Source: Paenibacillus nasutitermitis (GTDB lineage: Bacteria; Bacillota; Bacilli; Paenibacillales; Paenibacillaceae). Taken from it: 64,000 nt of DNA. Below are positions 32,445 through 42,182 of this stretch, in pieces. The first letter of the stretch is position 1. Every line of letters starts with the position of its first letter. The stretch lies in assembly GCF_014641075.1 (NCBI RefSeq), contig NZ_BMHP01000002.1, forward strand, positions 1,798,001 to 1,862,000, given 5' to 3'. The notes beneath the pieces are model-generated. The model was given only the letters and a program-made list of their open reading frames with translations, had not been told where the DNA came from and did no database searches. A program made the position numbers and the translations under genes.

Positions 32445-33782
32445 CTAAAAAGAGAGTTGCGGCGTTTGTTCTTTTACACCATTATTCATATTAGGCCGGC
32501 CAACCGAATAATAAATCAGTTCCGTATTCGCCAATTCTTCTTCACTATACATATTGCGTCCATCAATCAGGTTCGGTCTTCTCAGCCATGCCTGAATCAT
32601 TGCCGGAGATACAGCGCGGAACTCCGACCACTCCGTCAGAACACATAAGGCATCGGCATTCTGCGCCGCTTCTTGCGCGGAAGAGCAGTACTCCACCTTG
32701 GAATGATCGAGTAGCTTTCTGAAATTAGGCGTCGCTATCGGATCATAGGCTTTGACGCTGGCGCCGCAGTGCAGTAGAGAGGCAATGATTTCAAATGCGG
32801 GCGAATCCCGTACATCATCCGTTTCAGGTTTGAAGGCAAGCCCCCATACGGCAATGCTCTTCCCGCTCAGATCATCCAGAATGGTTTCGAGTTTGCGGAT
32901 CACATTATAACGCTGGTCGCGGTTCACCTCGACAACCGATTTCAATAATTTGAATTCGTAATCGACATGTCCGGCAATCTGAATTAAAGCCTGTGTATCT
33001 TTGGGAAAACATGATCCTCCATATCCAATACCCGCTTTGAGAAACGATGAGCCAATCCGTTTGTCATAGCCCATCCCTTCGGCAACCATGGTGACATCCG
33101 CCCCGACTTTTTCGCAGATATTGGCAATCTCGTTAATGAACGATATTTTGGTAGCCAAAAACGCGTTGGACGCATATTTAATCATTTCCGCGCTTCTGAC
33201 ATCCGTAAACAGGATTTGGTCGGTAAGCGGCCGATGCAGCTCTTCAATCCGTTGACGGGCTGCTTCGCTTTCCGTGCCCACAACAATACGGTCCGGATTC
33301 ATCGTATCGCGTACAGCCGATCCTTCTCTAAGGAATTCCGGCACGGAAGCAACCGCGACAGGATGGACGGATAATTGCTTGAATTGATTTTCTATTTTTT
33401 CATTCGTGCCCACCGGCACGGTGCTTTTGGTCATAATGATCTTGGGGCCTTTTATCGATAATGCGATTTCCTGGGCTGCCCCTAAAATATAGGTAAGATC
33501 CGCTTCGCCATTGGCAAGCGAGGGCGTGCCGACAGCGAGAATGATGATATCAGCATGCTGGACGGCCTCAGACAGATCCGTCGTAAAACTCAGCCTTCCC
33601 GCTTCGGTATTTTTCTGGATTAACTCCTTTAGTCCCGGCTCATAAATCGGAACCTCGCCTTGCTGCAGCAGCTCAATTTTTTCGCTTAATTTATCCACGC
33701 AGACAACCTCGTTGCCTAAATCCGAGAAACACACGCCCGATACAAGACCCACATACCCGGTACCAATTACAGTCAGCTTCAT
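32445..33782 (-). CDS. ugd: UDP-glucose 6-dehydrogenase
   Basis: A 445-residue enzyme oxidising UDP-glucose twice to UDP-glucuronic acid with NAD. The Rossmann start is MKLTVIGTGYVGLVSGVCFS, the catalytic Cys is in GYGGSCFPKDT (about residues 255-265), and VWGLAFKPETDDVRDSPA marks the C-terminal NAD domain. The ATG at 33782 follows AGGAGAG; the frame nine bases longer is not needed. Last gene of the EPS operon. With the UDP-glucuronate epimerase at 44 kb it supplies acidic sugars for the polymer. Confidence 0.95.
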   Translation of the reverse strand: MKLTVIGTGYVGLVSGVCFSDLGNEVVCVDKLSEKIELLQQGEVPIYEPGLKELIQKNTEAGRLSFTTDLSEAVQHADIIILAVGTPSLANGEADLTYILGAAQEIALSIKGPKIIMTKSTVPVGTNEKIENQFKQLSVHPVAVASVPEFLREGSAVRDTMNPDRIVVGTESEAARQRIEELHRPLTDQILFTDVRSAEMIKYASNAFLATKISFINEIANICEKVGADVTMVAEGMGYDKRIGSSFLKAGIGYGGSCFPKDTQALIQIAGHVDYEFKLLKSVVEVNRDQRYNVIRKLETILDDLSGKSIAVWGLAFKPETDDVRDSPAFEIIASLLHCGASVKAYDPIATPNFRKLLDHSKVEYCSSAQEAAQNADALCVLTEWSEFRAVSPAMIQAWLRRPNLIDGRNMYSEEELANTELIYYSVGRPNMNNGVKEQTPQLSF

Positions 33783-33814
33783 CTTCAACACTCTCCTATT
33801 TGGATGATCTCTTT

Positions 33815-34918
33815 TTACCTTATGATTTGACCGATAAATTCACATATATCCCGCTCGGCATCCTGCCCGAATTTCTTATCTGACCGCTCTCCGGGCCGCA
33901 GCCCCATTGAAGCCAGTACAGGCTCTATCCTACTCGCTTGTTTCAGCCATTCCCAACTCATGAGGCCGTATGGATGCCGGTTATTCAAGGCGTCAATCGT
34001 AGAGACGTCTTCCGTAAAAGAGGACCGGTCCAGAAGAATAAGCGGTTTATTCAACTTCACCGCTTCGCTGACTGTCCCCCAGCCGGGCTTGGTCATCACA
34101 ATATCGGAGGCGGCAACATAATTCTGGGATTCCGTGTCGTCTCCGGGAATCCGGAATACATTCGCCCGTTCAACCTTCATATTCCCGGAAACGATAAATA
34201 AGCAGCTCTCATCGTCCCATAGGGGCAGCTCGGCGAGGTCGTCAACACCGACGCTCATTCCTAAAGCAAAGAATACAACAAGCCTGCTGCCGTCCGGGTT
34301 CAACTGGACGCGGAGCTTTGAGACTTCCCGCTCTTCGGGTTTACGGCAGAAGAAATCCGCACGCAAGCGGCCCAGCCTGCCCCAGTCCGGCTCATTCCCC
34401 GCGCCCGGGAGCGCCACAAAATAATCCATGACGGAATAAGCATCATAAAGCGGAGCCAGAAGCCGTTCATTCAACATCTGTTTGTAAGCTGTAAACCAAG
34501 TAAAATTAGACACGCCGACACTTCGTATGTTTACTAGATTTGCAGCCAACAAAGGGATTGGAGAAATATCCGAAATGACCAGATCCGCCTTATTCTGCAG
34601 CAGAAACATTTTTTCTTTGACCGCTTCCTTTGGAAGTTCTGCTATATATTCGCCATAACGACTATGGAGCAGCTCAAGATCCGGTTCAATGGAATTGGCC
34701 TTCAGGCAATAGCCCAGATCACTGGCCGTATGATGATATTCGATATCGGATTCCCCGCAATCCTTCAAAGATTCGCGAAGGAACCCAAGCGAGCGGGAGG
34801 CGCAAATGATCAGCTTCAGCCTCTTTCGCTCTCTCATTACCAGCATGCGGATAATCGCAATGCTTCTTGCCGCATGCCCGTATCCGTAATCAGAGACATA
34901 GTAGCAAATCGTGATCAT
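33815..34918 (-). CDS. GT-B glycosyltransferase-like protein
   Basis: A 367-residue protein of the MGT/GT28 fold. The N-terminus CYYVSDYGYGHAARSIAIIR carries the glycine/His lead loop of UDP-sugar transferases. The C-terminal domain has VMTKPGWGTVSEAVKLNKP, the donor-binding signature. Starts at ATG 34918 (GGGAAGG 12 bases upstream) or TTG 34927 are both possible. In the EPS operon between manC and ugd it probably transfers one sugar of the repeat unit or a side branch. Confidence 0.8.
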   Translation of the reverse strand: MITICYYVSDYGYGHAARSIAIIRMLVMRERKRLKLIICASRSLGFLRESLKDCGESDIEYHHTASDLGYCLKANSIEPDLELLHSRYGEYIAELPKEAVKEKMFLLQNKADLVISDISPIPLLAANLVNIRSVGVSNFTWFTAYKQMLNERLLAPLYDAYSVMDYFVALPGAGNEPDWGRLGRLRADFFCRKPEEREVSKLRVQLNPDGSRLVVFFALGMSVGVDDLAELPLWDDESCLFIVSGNMKVERANVFRIPGDDTESQNYVAASDIVMTKPGWGTVSEAVKLNKPLILLDRSSFTEDVSTIDALNNRHPYGLMSWEWLKQASRIEPVLASMGLRPGERSDKKFGQDAERDICEFIGQIIR

Positions 34919-34936
34919 AGAAACCAAAAACCTTCC

Positions 34937-36307
34937 CTACAGCTTGATACAATGCTCCGTCACTTCATCCCAAGTCGTGTAAATCTCGACCACTTGATTG
35001 GTAGCCGCTTCAACACCGGTTTGCACCACGATAATTTCCAGCTCGGAAACGGCTCGGACGCTATGGAGTGTCTTCATCGGAATATGCAGCACATTGCCCG
35101 CATTAACCTGCATGAAATTGCCGTTCTGGACAAACTCCCCCTCGCCTTTGACAATCGTCCAGACTTCCTCCCTGTTGGAATGAAGCTGATAGCTCAGATT
35201 CTTACCTGACTTTATGCAGACCCGTTTGGTTAACACACAGCGTCCATCCTCATAGCTCTGGTCATCCAGAATACGGTGCCAGCCCCATTGCCTTTCCTCA
35301 TACATAGGACCTTGATCATAGTTGATAAAATCCTTGATCCGGGGGCTTGCGCTCTTATCCGTGACGAGAATGCCGTCCGGACTAACGGCGACAACCACAT
35401 TGGACAGGCCGAGTATGGATACCGGAATATCCAGCTCATTAATCAGATGCGTATTCACACAATCCTCGCTGATTGTACCCCAGCCGATCTGCTTATTTTT
35501 CATTTCTTCCGTCAGCGTATTCCAGGTGCCGAGATCCTTCCAATAGCCTTCATAAGGAAGAACCACGATATTGGCCGCTTTCTCCACCACTTCATAATCG
35601 AAGCTGATTTGGGGCAGAGACCGGTACTGCTTGGCCAGCTCCTCATATTGAATGGAGAGGCCCTTCTGCTCAAGCAGCTGGATGACATAACCCAGTTTAA
35701 AAGCAAACACGCCGCAATTCCACAGCGCTTGCTCTTTAATCAGATCCTCCGCCTGCTGCTCTGTCGGTTTCTCGCGGAAACGGCTTACCTTCTGATATAC
35801 CGAAAGGCTGGAATCCTCTACTTCCGGTATAATATAGCCGTATTTGGAAGATGGATAGGTTGGCCGGACCCCGATCAAGGCGAGATCGGCTCCAGAAGAA
35901 TGCAGCACATCCTCCAATTGCTTCACGGATTCAAAAAAATGATTCTCCACATAGGGATCGACAGGCAGGATCGCTACGACTTCATCCAGATTCACGCCTT
36001 TAAATGAATACAGAAAGGTGGCCGCCAAAGCAATGGCCGCAAATGTATCCCTGCGTTCAGGCTCAATAATCAGAGGCACATCAGTCCCGATCTGACTATG
36101 CATCATTTCAATTTGCGATTTGCTTGTGGCGATGTAACTGGAGTCGCCAAGATTGTTGGACTGAATTTGTCCCCACACACGCTGGACCATGGAGACCATA
36201 TGATCCTCATCGTTCTCCAGCACCTTGAGAAATTGCTTCGATCTCGCATCATTGGATAAGGGCCATAGACGTTTTCCGGAACCTCCGGACAACAGGACAA
36301 GTTTCAT
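34937..36307 (-). CDS. manC: Mannose-1-phosphate guanylyltransferase / mannose-6-phosphate isomerase
   Basis: A 456-residue two-domain enzyme that makes GDP-mannose. The nucleotidyltransferase domain starts KLVLLSGGSGKRLWPLS with the conserved SKQFL lysine and later VEKAAN...LPYEGYWKDLGTW. The C-terminal cupin domain (WGWHRILDDQ... LSYQLHSNREEVWTIV) carries metal-ligand His/Glu residues of type II phosphomannose isomerase. AAAGGGAGTG precedes the ATG. GDP-mannose feeds gmd and fcl of the same operon and possibly mannosyltransferases directly. Confidence 0.94.
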   Translation of the reverse strand: MKLVLLSGGSGKRLWPLSNDARSKQFLKVLENDEDHMVSMVQRVWGQIQSNNLGDSSYIATSKSQIEMMHSQIGTDVPLIIEPERRDTFAAIALAATFLYSFKGVNLDEVVAILPVDPYVENHFFESVKQLEDVLHSSGADLALIGVRPTYPSSKYGYIIPEVEDSSLSVYQKVSRFREKPTEQQAEDLIKEQALWNCGVFAFKLGYVIQLLEQKGLSIQYEELAKQYRSLPQISFDYEVVEKAANIVVLPYEGYWKDLGTWNTLTEEMKNKQIGWGTISEDCVNTHLINELDIPVSILGLSNVVVAVSPDGILVTDKSASPRIKDFINYDQGPMYEERQWGWHRILDDQSYEDGRCVLTKRVCIKSGKNLSYQLHSNREEVWTIVKGEGEFVQNGNFMQVNAGNVLHIPMKTLHSVRAVSELEIIVVQTGVEAATNQVVEIYTTWDEVTEHCIKL

Positions 36308-36334
36308 CTCGTCACTCCCTTTCTCCTCTATTTC

Positions 36335-37351
36335 TCATGCTATTTGCTTCTGCGGCTCTTTCTTAGAGTCAGCTGCTTTTCGATTCTTTCTTGTCTTTAC
36401 CACCGTCAAGCTCTTCACAACCAGCCGTTTAATCCATTTGCTGCGGTTCATGCTGACCAGAATCGTTTGTAAACCCAGGTTATAAAGAGTTCTCTTCTCC
36501 TCCAGGCTTTTCTTGTTGATCTTCATCGCACTGATGGAATCGCCCTGATACAAGGCAATGAGAGACAGTCGCCACAATATTTTGGACAATCGTCCGCTTC
36601 TTTCCCTAAAAAAAGAACCATACATGCCATAGCTATCGATTAAATCAGGCTTGTGTTTCATTCGTAATTCCACACATTGTTTTCCCATCTCGCCAAAATA
36701 CTTCTGCATGAGGGTTTTATCAATCGATGCGCTCACGCCGTCGGGCAACGTGTATCTTCTGTAAAGCACCTCAGGCACTACATGGAATTGGGTAATCAGA
36801 CTCATCCTCAGCCATAGATCATAGTCTTGAGTGAATTTAAAAAAATCACGATAGCCGCCGCTTTGCTCGTAAACACTCCTGCGGTACATCACCTCGCCAT
36901 GGGTGAAAATATTGCCCTGCAGCAGCTGGTGCGTAATCCCGATCGAGTCATTAATGGCTGGTTTACCAATAAAAGATACATTGGTCACCGTGTTGACATT
37001 TTCCACATAACACCCTACAACGCCAACTTGAGGTTGAGTCAGCAGAACATGGAGCTGGCTTTCTATTCTTGTTTCATAAGAGATATCCCCGGAGCCATGA
37101 ACGGCAATAATTTCCCCGGAGCTTTGGGCGACAGCCTCAATAATCGACTTTACGAATCCGCGGTTGGAGTGTGAAATGATTTTCAGCCTTGGATCCTTCA
37201 ACGTATGCATAACCGCAAGGGTGTCATCCGTTGAGCCGTCATCCACAGCAATGACTTCAATATTCGTATAGGACTGTCCAAGCAGGCTTTTGATCGATTC
37301 AATAACATGCTCGGCGCGGTTATAATAGACAGTTACGATTGAAACTAGCAT
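36335..37351 (-). CDS. Family 2 glycosyltransferase
   Basis: A 338-residue GT-A enzyme. The N-terminus MLVSIVTVYYNRAEHVIESI is the GT2 nucleotide-binding strand, DDGSTDDTL follows, and the region AVHGSGDISYETRIE holds an SGD in place of the common DxD. That variant could alter metal binding. A helical C-terminal tail rich in Lys and Arg may lie on the membrane. It starts three bases after the flippase stop with GGGGTGA as ribosome site. Adds one residue of the EPS repeat; donor and acceptor are unknown. Confidence 0.85.
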   Translation of the reverse strand: MLVSIVTVYYNRAEHVIESIKSLLGQSYTNIEVIAVDDGSTDDTLAVMHTLKDPRLKIISHSNRGFVKSIIEAVAQSSGEIIAVHGSGDISYETRIESQLHVLLTQPQVGVVGCYVENVNTVTNVSFIGKPAINDSIGITHQLLQGNIFTHGEVMYRRSVYEQSGGYRDFFKFTQDYDLWLRMSLITQFHVVPEVLYRRYTLPDGVSASIDKTLMQKYFGEMGKQCVELRMKHKPDLIDSYGMYGSFFRERSGRLSKILWRLSLIALYQGDSISAMKINKKSLEEKRTLYNLGLQTILVSMNRSKWIKRLVVKSLTVVKTRKNRKAADSKKEPQKQIA

Positions 37352-37354
37352 GGG

Positions 37355-38665
37355 TCACCCCTGAACTGATTTGACTTTCTTAAATCGTTTCAAAACGGCT
37401 TGAACATCCGTTAACTTTAAAGCAAATATCGAGCGGATCGTGATGCCTTCTTTTCTGGTATAGACCCATAAAAAAAGAATCCCGGCTAGCGTATACGAAA
37501 TGCTTGAGGATATCGCCGCTCCTTCCGCCCCGTACAACCGGATCATAAAGAAATTCATTCCAATGTTCACAAACAGGGGAGCAATAGAAACCCATAACGC
37601 ATATAACGGGTATCCTCTACCCGCCAGGTCAGCATGAAGAATCTTCACGATAACCATAACGAGAACGCCCGGCAGCAGATAACGGATTACAGAGATAGAG
37701 GAAGTAAACTCCGCTCCGTACAGGACATTGACGATAAACGGACATAGAATCCAGAACGCAATGCCGCCGAGTATCAATAATGGCGCGAGATAACGCATAA
37801 GTACAACCGACCGGTTGACGGCTTCCGCTTCGGTTTTGCTGTTGGCGCTTCGGGAGAAGATCACCATTCCGATTGCCGCGGGCAGCTGCCAGATCAGTTC
37901 CGCCAAATTAGTCCCGACCGAATAAATGCCGACTTCGAAGGGAGTGGACATTGCGCTCAAGAATACAACATCCACCCTGTAGTTCAGCTGCAGCATGAAC
38001 AGTGCAATGGCAAAACTGAACCCTTTTTTGATCAGCTGCATCGGAATTTGCGGCACATAACGGATACGGATACTGAAATCGCGATTGGACCACATGGAAT
38101 ACAGCAGCGTGAAAGCAGCCATAAACAACTGCGTCAGAGCAGCGCCGATGACACCCATATCAAATATCCAGACCAGTAAAATAACGGCGAGCAGATTAGC
38201 CGAAACCCTCACGATCTCAGACATGTTGATGTTGCCGATCCGCTCTTTCCCTTGCATGATGCCTTTAAAATACTGCACAGCCAAGTTGACAGGAATCGAA
38301 GCCAAAACGATGACGAAGATCGTCCAGCCGTATTGATCGCCAAATTGCAAATAATAGAAGATCCCGACTACGATCGTACTCAGTACGGAAGTGATCAGCC
38401 AAATGAACGTTACGGATGCCACGATATCATTCGCCGGAAACAGCTTCTTGCCCAAAAAATAAGCTGTTGCCTGTCTGATTCCCAGATCGGCAAGTGTAAT
38501 CACAATGGTAGAGGTGACAAAGACAGCTGTTACAATCCCTCTTCCCTCAGGTCCAAGGAGCCTTGCCATAACGACAGATACGATAAAGCCGCCAAACAAA
38601 ATCAGTATCCGTGTTGCGATTGTAGTCCATAGCTGATGAGCCAGACGTGATTTAGAGTTTGTCAT
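37355..38665 (-). CDS. wzx: Wzx-type polysaccharide flippase
   Basis: A 436-residue membrane protein with about 12-14 helices, MATE/MOP flippase superfamily. Typical landmarks are IATRILILFGGFIVSVVMARLLGPEGRGIVTAV at the N-terminus and evenly spaced helix pairs thereafter. It moves lipid-linked repeat units across the membrane for polymerisation by Wzy. It sits between murA-like and GT2 genes in the EPS operon. Confidence 0.9.
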   Translation of the reverse strand: MTNSKSRLAHQLWTTIATRILILFGGFIVSVVMARLLGPEGRGIVTAVFVTSTIVITLADLGIRQATAYFLGKKLFPANDIVASVTFIWLITSVLSTIVVGIFYYLQFGDQYGWTIFVIVLASIPVNLAVQYFKGIMQGKERIGNINMSEIVRVSANLLAVILLVWIFDMGVIGAALTQLFMAAFTLLYSMWSNRDFSIRIRYVPQIPMQLIKKGFSFAIALFMLQLNYRVDVVFLSAMSTPFEVGIYSVGTNLAELIWQLPAAIGMVIFSRSANSKTEAEAVNRSVVLMRYLAPLLILGGIAFWILCPFIVNVLYGAEFTSSISVIRYLLPGVLVMVIVKILHADLAGRGYPLYALWVSIAPLFVNIGMNFFMIRLYGAEGAAISSSISYTLAGILFLWVYTRKEGITIRSIFALKLTDVQAVLKRFKKVKSVQG

Positions 38666-38677
38666 AGTCAGCCATGC

Positions 38678-40006
38678 CTAATTGATTTTAACAATGCTGG
38701 CGCCCAGAGCCTGGAAAATTTCCGTGAAATTCCCATAACCCCTTTCCAGTTGATACAGATTTGTGATCCGGCTGGTCCCGGTGGCGCCCAAAGCCGCAAC
38801 AGCTACTGCAGCTCCTCCTCTAATATCCGTTGCCATTACATCCGTTCCTCTTAACTCCCCGGTTCCAACGATTCTGGCAATCTGTCCCTGCGCTCCGTTC
38901 ACACACTGAAAGCCGCCGTCCGATACCTCAATGGTTGCTCCAAGCTTGTTTAGTTCCTCGCAATAAGCGAAACGTCCATCCAATATCGTTTCCGTAAGCG
39001 TGGAGGTCCCCTGCGCCTTGCACATCAATGTTGTATGAAGCGGTTGAATATCTGTGTGGAAACCGGGATATGCCCGGGTTGTAACATCTACAGCTTTTAG
39101 CGGTTTCCTCCATTCGACATGGATCCCGTTATCAACCTCTTCAATGCTAAGCCCGGCTTCACGCCAAGTCTTCACTTCTTCCTCAAGCACCTTCGTTGTT
39201 GCATTCCGGATTGTAGCCTGGCCTTTCGTTACTCCTACTGCAGCGATTATGGTAGCGGCTATGATCCGGTCGCTCATTACGGTATAATCCGTTCCTTTAA
39301 GCTTTTCCACACCCCGGACCCGCAATGTTTTTGGCTCTACCCATTCGATATCTGCTCCCATCGACTGAAGCAGCTGAATCACATCGATGATCTCCGGATT
39401 TTTAGCCGCGTTTTTCAGAGTAACGACGGAACCCGATCTCACAGCGGCGAATAATACGTTCAGTGTCCCGCCGAAAGTGGGATAATGAAATTCAAACTCA
39501 ACCTCTTTCTTCGGCTGGCTTTCCTTCAAATGCAGTCCCATTTCGCTTTCTTCCATTGCAAAGCCCAGCTCCTGAAGAGCAAATACATGAAGATCATGTT
39601 TGCGGCTGCCTATATTGCATCCGCCTGGCAGAGGCAAAAACATATTGGCTCTCCAGTTGGCGGACAATCCGAGAAGCAGCAAGGAATGGCGAATTTTACC
39701 TGCCAATTCACCGTCCAAAGTTCCCCCTGACCACTGCCTGCCGGAACAGATCAATTTGTCCCCTTCCACCTTCACAGTCGCTCCCGCCTGGTTCAGCAGC
39801 TTGGTCAGCTGCTTAACATCATTCAATTCAAGCGGCACATTATGCAGCACGACCTCTTCTTCCGACAAACATGCAGCGACTATAGCCGGCAGCGCGGAGT
39901 TTTTAGCACCTGGCAAGGAAACCTCGCCATGCAGCGGAATGCCGCCCTCAATTTGCAAATACGGCTCATAAATCAGATTTGTTTTGTTTTTTAACGCTAG
40001 TACCAT
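38678..40006 (-). CDS. MurA-like UDP-GlcNAc enolpyruvyl transferase in EPS operon
   Basis: A 442-residue EPT-family enzyme. Catalytic features are kept: PGAKNSALP (Lys-Asn pair), LPGGCNIGSRKHDLH with the fosfomycin-target Cys, and YPGFHTDIQPL with the base Asp. The usual RPVDLH is RKHDLH. It transfers enolpyruvate from PEP to UDP-GlcNAc. ATG at 40006 follows GGAGGGAGA. It lies next to a MurB-like gene inside the EPS operon rather than in a cell-wall cluster, so the pair probably makes UDP-MurNAc or a lactyl sugar for this polymer. A back-up role in peptidoglycan synthesis is possible. Confidence 0.92.
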   Translation of the reverse strand: MVLALKNKTNLIYEPYLQIEGGIPLHGEVSLPGAKNSALPAIVAACLSEEEVVLHNVPLELNDVKQLTKLLNQAGATVKVEGDKLICSGRQWSGGTLDGELAGKIRHSLLLLGLSANWRANMFLPLPGGCNIGSRKHDLHVFALQELGFAMEESEMGLHLKESQPKKEVEFEFHYPTFGGTLNVLFAAVRSGSVVTLKNAAKNPEIIDVIQLLQSMGADIEWVEPKTLRVRGVEKLKGTDYTVMSDRIIAATIIAAVGVTKGQATIRNATTKVLEEEVKTWREAGLSIEEVDNGIHVEWRKPLKAVDVTTRAYPGFHTDIQPLHTTLMCKAQGTSTLTETILDGRFAYCEELNKLGATIEVSDGGFQCVNGAQGQIARIVGTGELRGTDVMATDIRGGAAVAVAALGATGTSRITNLYQLERGYGNFTEIFQALGASIVKIN

Positions 40007-40036
40007 CGTAATCTCTCCCTCCAAGATTTTGCTTTT

Positions 40037-40918
40037 CTATATGAATAAAACTTCGGGCTCCAATTCAATGCCAAACTGTTTGGCAACGGTATTCTGCATG
40101 ATTTCCATCAGCTTCTTCACATCGTCTGCGGTCGCCTCGCCTTTATTAATAATCCAGTTCGCATGGACGCTGCTGATCTCGGCTCCGCCGATCCGGTAAC
40201 CCTTCAGCCCCGTTTCTTCGATTAGCCTGCCTGGATGAGGGCCTTCTGGCGGGCTTTTAAAGGTGCTTCCCACCGTGGCAACATTTATCGGAAATTTGCC
40301 TTTGCGAATATCTGCGGCAGCCTTTGTATTTCGCATGACTTCCTCTGTGTCTCCCAGGGTACTGGCGTCGAATGCGGCACTCAGGATGATATGATGCCGG
40401 CCAAGAAAATAACTGGACCTGAAACGAAGCTCCAGTTCCTCCTTGCTTTTCGTTTGCACCTTGCCATCTGAATCCAGGTAAGTTACCGACTGCAGAATGG
40501 ATGAAGTTTCCTTGTTCAAGCAGCCTGCATTCATGACGACCGCTCCGCCTACCGTTCCGGGTATGCCTGCCATAAATTCAAAACCTGCTCTGCCCTCTTT
40601 GGCCATGTGGAAAGCAATTCTCGGTACTGGAACGCCTGCTTCAGCTTGAAGGACGTTATTCTCGATTTGGAATTTCCGCATCCCTTTGCCTACGTGAAGT
40701 ACGACCCCTCTAAACCCTGAATCATCGACAAGGATATTGGATCCATTCCCGATAACCAGAAGTGGGATCTCCTTCTCCGAGCAAATGTCTGAAACGCTTT
40801 TTATTTCTTCAATGGTTGAAGGAACAATGTAATAATCACAAGGCCCGCCTACTCCCATTGTCGTAACGGTTTTCAACAAAAACCCTTCGGTAACCGCGGC
40901 GCTGACATCATTAAACAA
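40037..40918 (-). CDS. MurB-like UDP-enolpyruvyl-GlcNAc reductase in EPS operon
   Basis: A 293-residue flavoenzyme of the short (type II) MurB class. FAD-binding IGNGSNILVDDSGFRGVV, MAGIPGTVGGAVVMNAGC, RSSYF, catalytic Ser in VGSTFKSPPEG and C-terminal Glu in LEPEVLFI are present. It reduces the MurA product to the lactyl ether. TTG at 40918 is chosen because GGAGGTG lies six bases upstream; the frame open to 41119 lies inside the preceding glycosyltransferase gene. Adjacent to the MurA-like gene, so both steps to UDP-MurNAc are encoded here. Confidence 0.91.
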   Translation of the reverse strand: MFNDVSAAVTEGFLLKTVTTMGVGGPCDYYIVPSTIEEIKSVSDICSEKEIPLLVIGNGSNILVDDSGFRGVVLHVGKGMRKFQIENNVLQAEAGVPVPRIAFHMAKEGRAGFEFMAGIPGTVGGAVVMNAGCLNKETSSILQSVTYLDSDGKVQTKSKEELELRFRSSYFLGRHHIILSAAFDASTLGDTEEVMRNTKAAADIRKGKFPINVATVGSTFKSPPEGPHPGRLIEETGLKGYRIGGAEISSVHANWIINKGEATADDVKKLMEIMQNTVAKQFGIELEPEVLFI

Positions 40919-40946
40919 TCGAATCACCTCCAGGAATGAAATGAAT

Positions 40947-42182
40947 TTACATGGAAAGCAGCAAATTTCTGTATTTCTCAAGCGAAAGCTCTCTGCGCAA
41001 ATGTTCCTCCAGATAGGAACGTCCCCGCATACCTGATGCCGCAAGCTCCTGTCTGTCCATTTCGTACAACTGACGCAGGTTATGGATGGCTTCCTCATAA
41101 TCCTGCGGCTCGGATACAACGCCGCAGCGGCTTTCCTCGATCAGACGATGAGCTTCGCTGCCTCGCTCCAGGACGCCGAAGACGGGCTTGCCAGCCGCCA
41201 TGACCCCATAGATTTTGCTGGGGACCGATACGCCTTTAATCCCTTTTTGGTTAACCACCATATGAACGTCGGCGGCATTAAGCGAGTATTTGATATTCTC
41301 AATGGGCTGATAAGGCAGAAAATAAACCTGCTGCAGTTGATTCTCATCCACGAACTGCTGCATTTGCTTCTTAACGGCGCCTTCACCGATAAACACAAAG
41401 ACAAGATCCTTCTTATCCTTGAATTCCTTGGTGATCTTGATCACATTCTCCAGATCATAGTACAGCCCTAAATTTCCGGAGTACATGACGATGAACTTAT
41501 CCTGCCAGCCATTGCTTTCAATAAACTCGGCCACTTTGGGATGCTGCTTGGACAGCGGGATAATATCCTGCTCGTTCGTCCAGTTGTTAATGACGGTATT
41601 CTTCGTAACCTTCCGGTCGGCGAAACGTCTGAGCAAGGTCTCCTGCATATCCTGTCCGACGGTTATGATGTGATCGGCATATTTGCAGTTCAGGGTATCT
41701 ACCCAGCGGGCTGCGCGGAAGAGCTGCTTGTTCTTCGAGAATCCGACCGCTTCGGCCTGCTCCGGATTGAAATCCTGAATATTGTAAATATGTTTGGCCC
41801 GTTTGGTCAGCTTCCCCAATGTCCCGATTAATCCACCCAATATAGGCGGCTGCGAAATCGTATAAATAAAATCAAGGTTTTTCTGCCGCTGCACCAGAAT
41901 ATTGGCATAAAAAAAGTAGGTAGCAATAAATCGCAGCCTACTTAATTTGTTCTGTTTATCCACCTTTGGAAGCTTGATCCGGATAATTCGGATATTCTCC
42001 AGGTTGTCATAGGTGATACGCTTGCTTTCCTCGTTCGCCTCGCCGGCATAACCGGGCTGGGCTGCGATTACCGTGATATTGAAGTCATCCTGGATATGGA
42101 GGCAAAGCTCCGTCAGCAGTTGGCCGGTAGAAGCGTAGTCGGGATAGAAATAATTGATGACAAATACGATATTCCGCTTCAT
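40947..42182 (-). CDS. Family 4 glycosyltransferase
   Basis: A 411-residue GT-B enzyme similar to WbuB. N-terminal FVINYFYPDYASTGQLLTEL and C-terminal KGVSVPSKIYGVMAAGKPVFGV (E-x7-E-like donor region) identify the family. Its ATG overlaps the acetyltransferase stop by four bases (ATGA), so translation is coupled. It contributes a retaining transfer to the EPS repeat unit. The sugar is unknown. Confidence 0.9.
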   Translation of the reverse strand: MKRNIVFVINYFYPDYASTGQLLTELCLHIQDDFNITVIAAQPGYAGEANEESKRITYDNLENIRIIRIKLPKVDKQNKLSRLRFIATYFFYANILVQRQKNLDFIYTISQPPILGGLIGTLGKLTKRAKHIYNIQDFNPEQAEAVGFSKNKQLFRAARWVDTLNCKYADHIITVGQDMQETLLRRFADRKVTKNTVINNWTNEQDIIPLSKQHPKVAEFIESNGWQDKFIVMYSGNLGLYYDLENVIKITKEFKDKKDLVFVFIGEGAVKKQMQQFVDENQLQQVYFLPYQPIENIKYSLNAADVHMVVNQKGIKGVSVPSKIYGVMAAGKPVFGVLERGSEAHRLIEESRCGVVSEPQDYEEAIHNLRQLYEMDRQELAASGMRGRSYLEEHLRRELSLEKYRNLLLSM

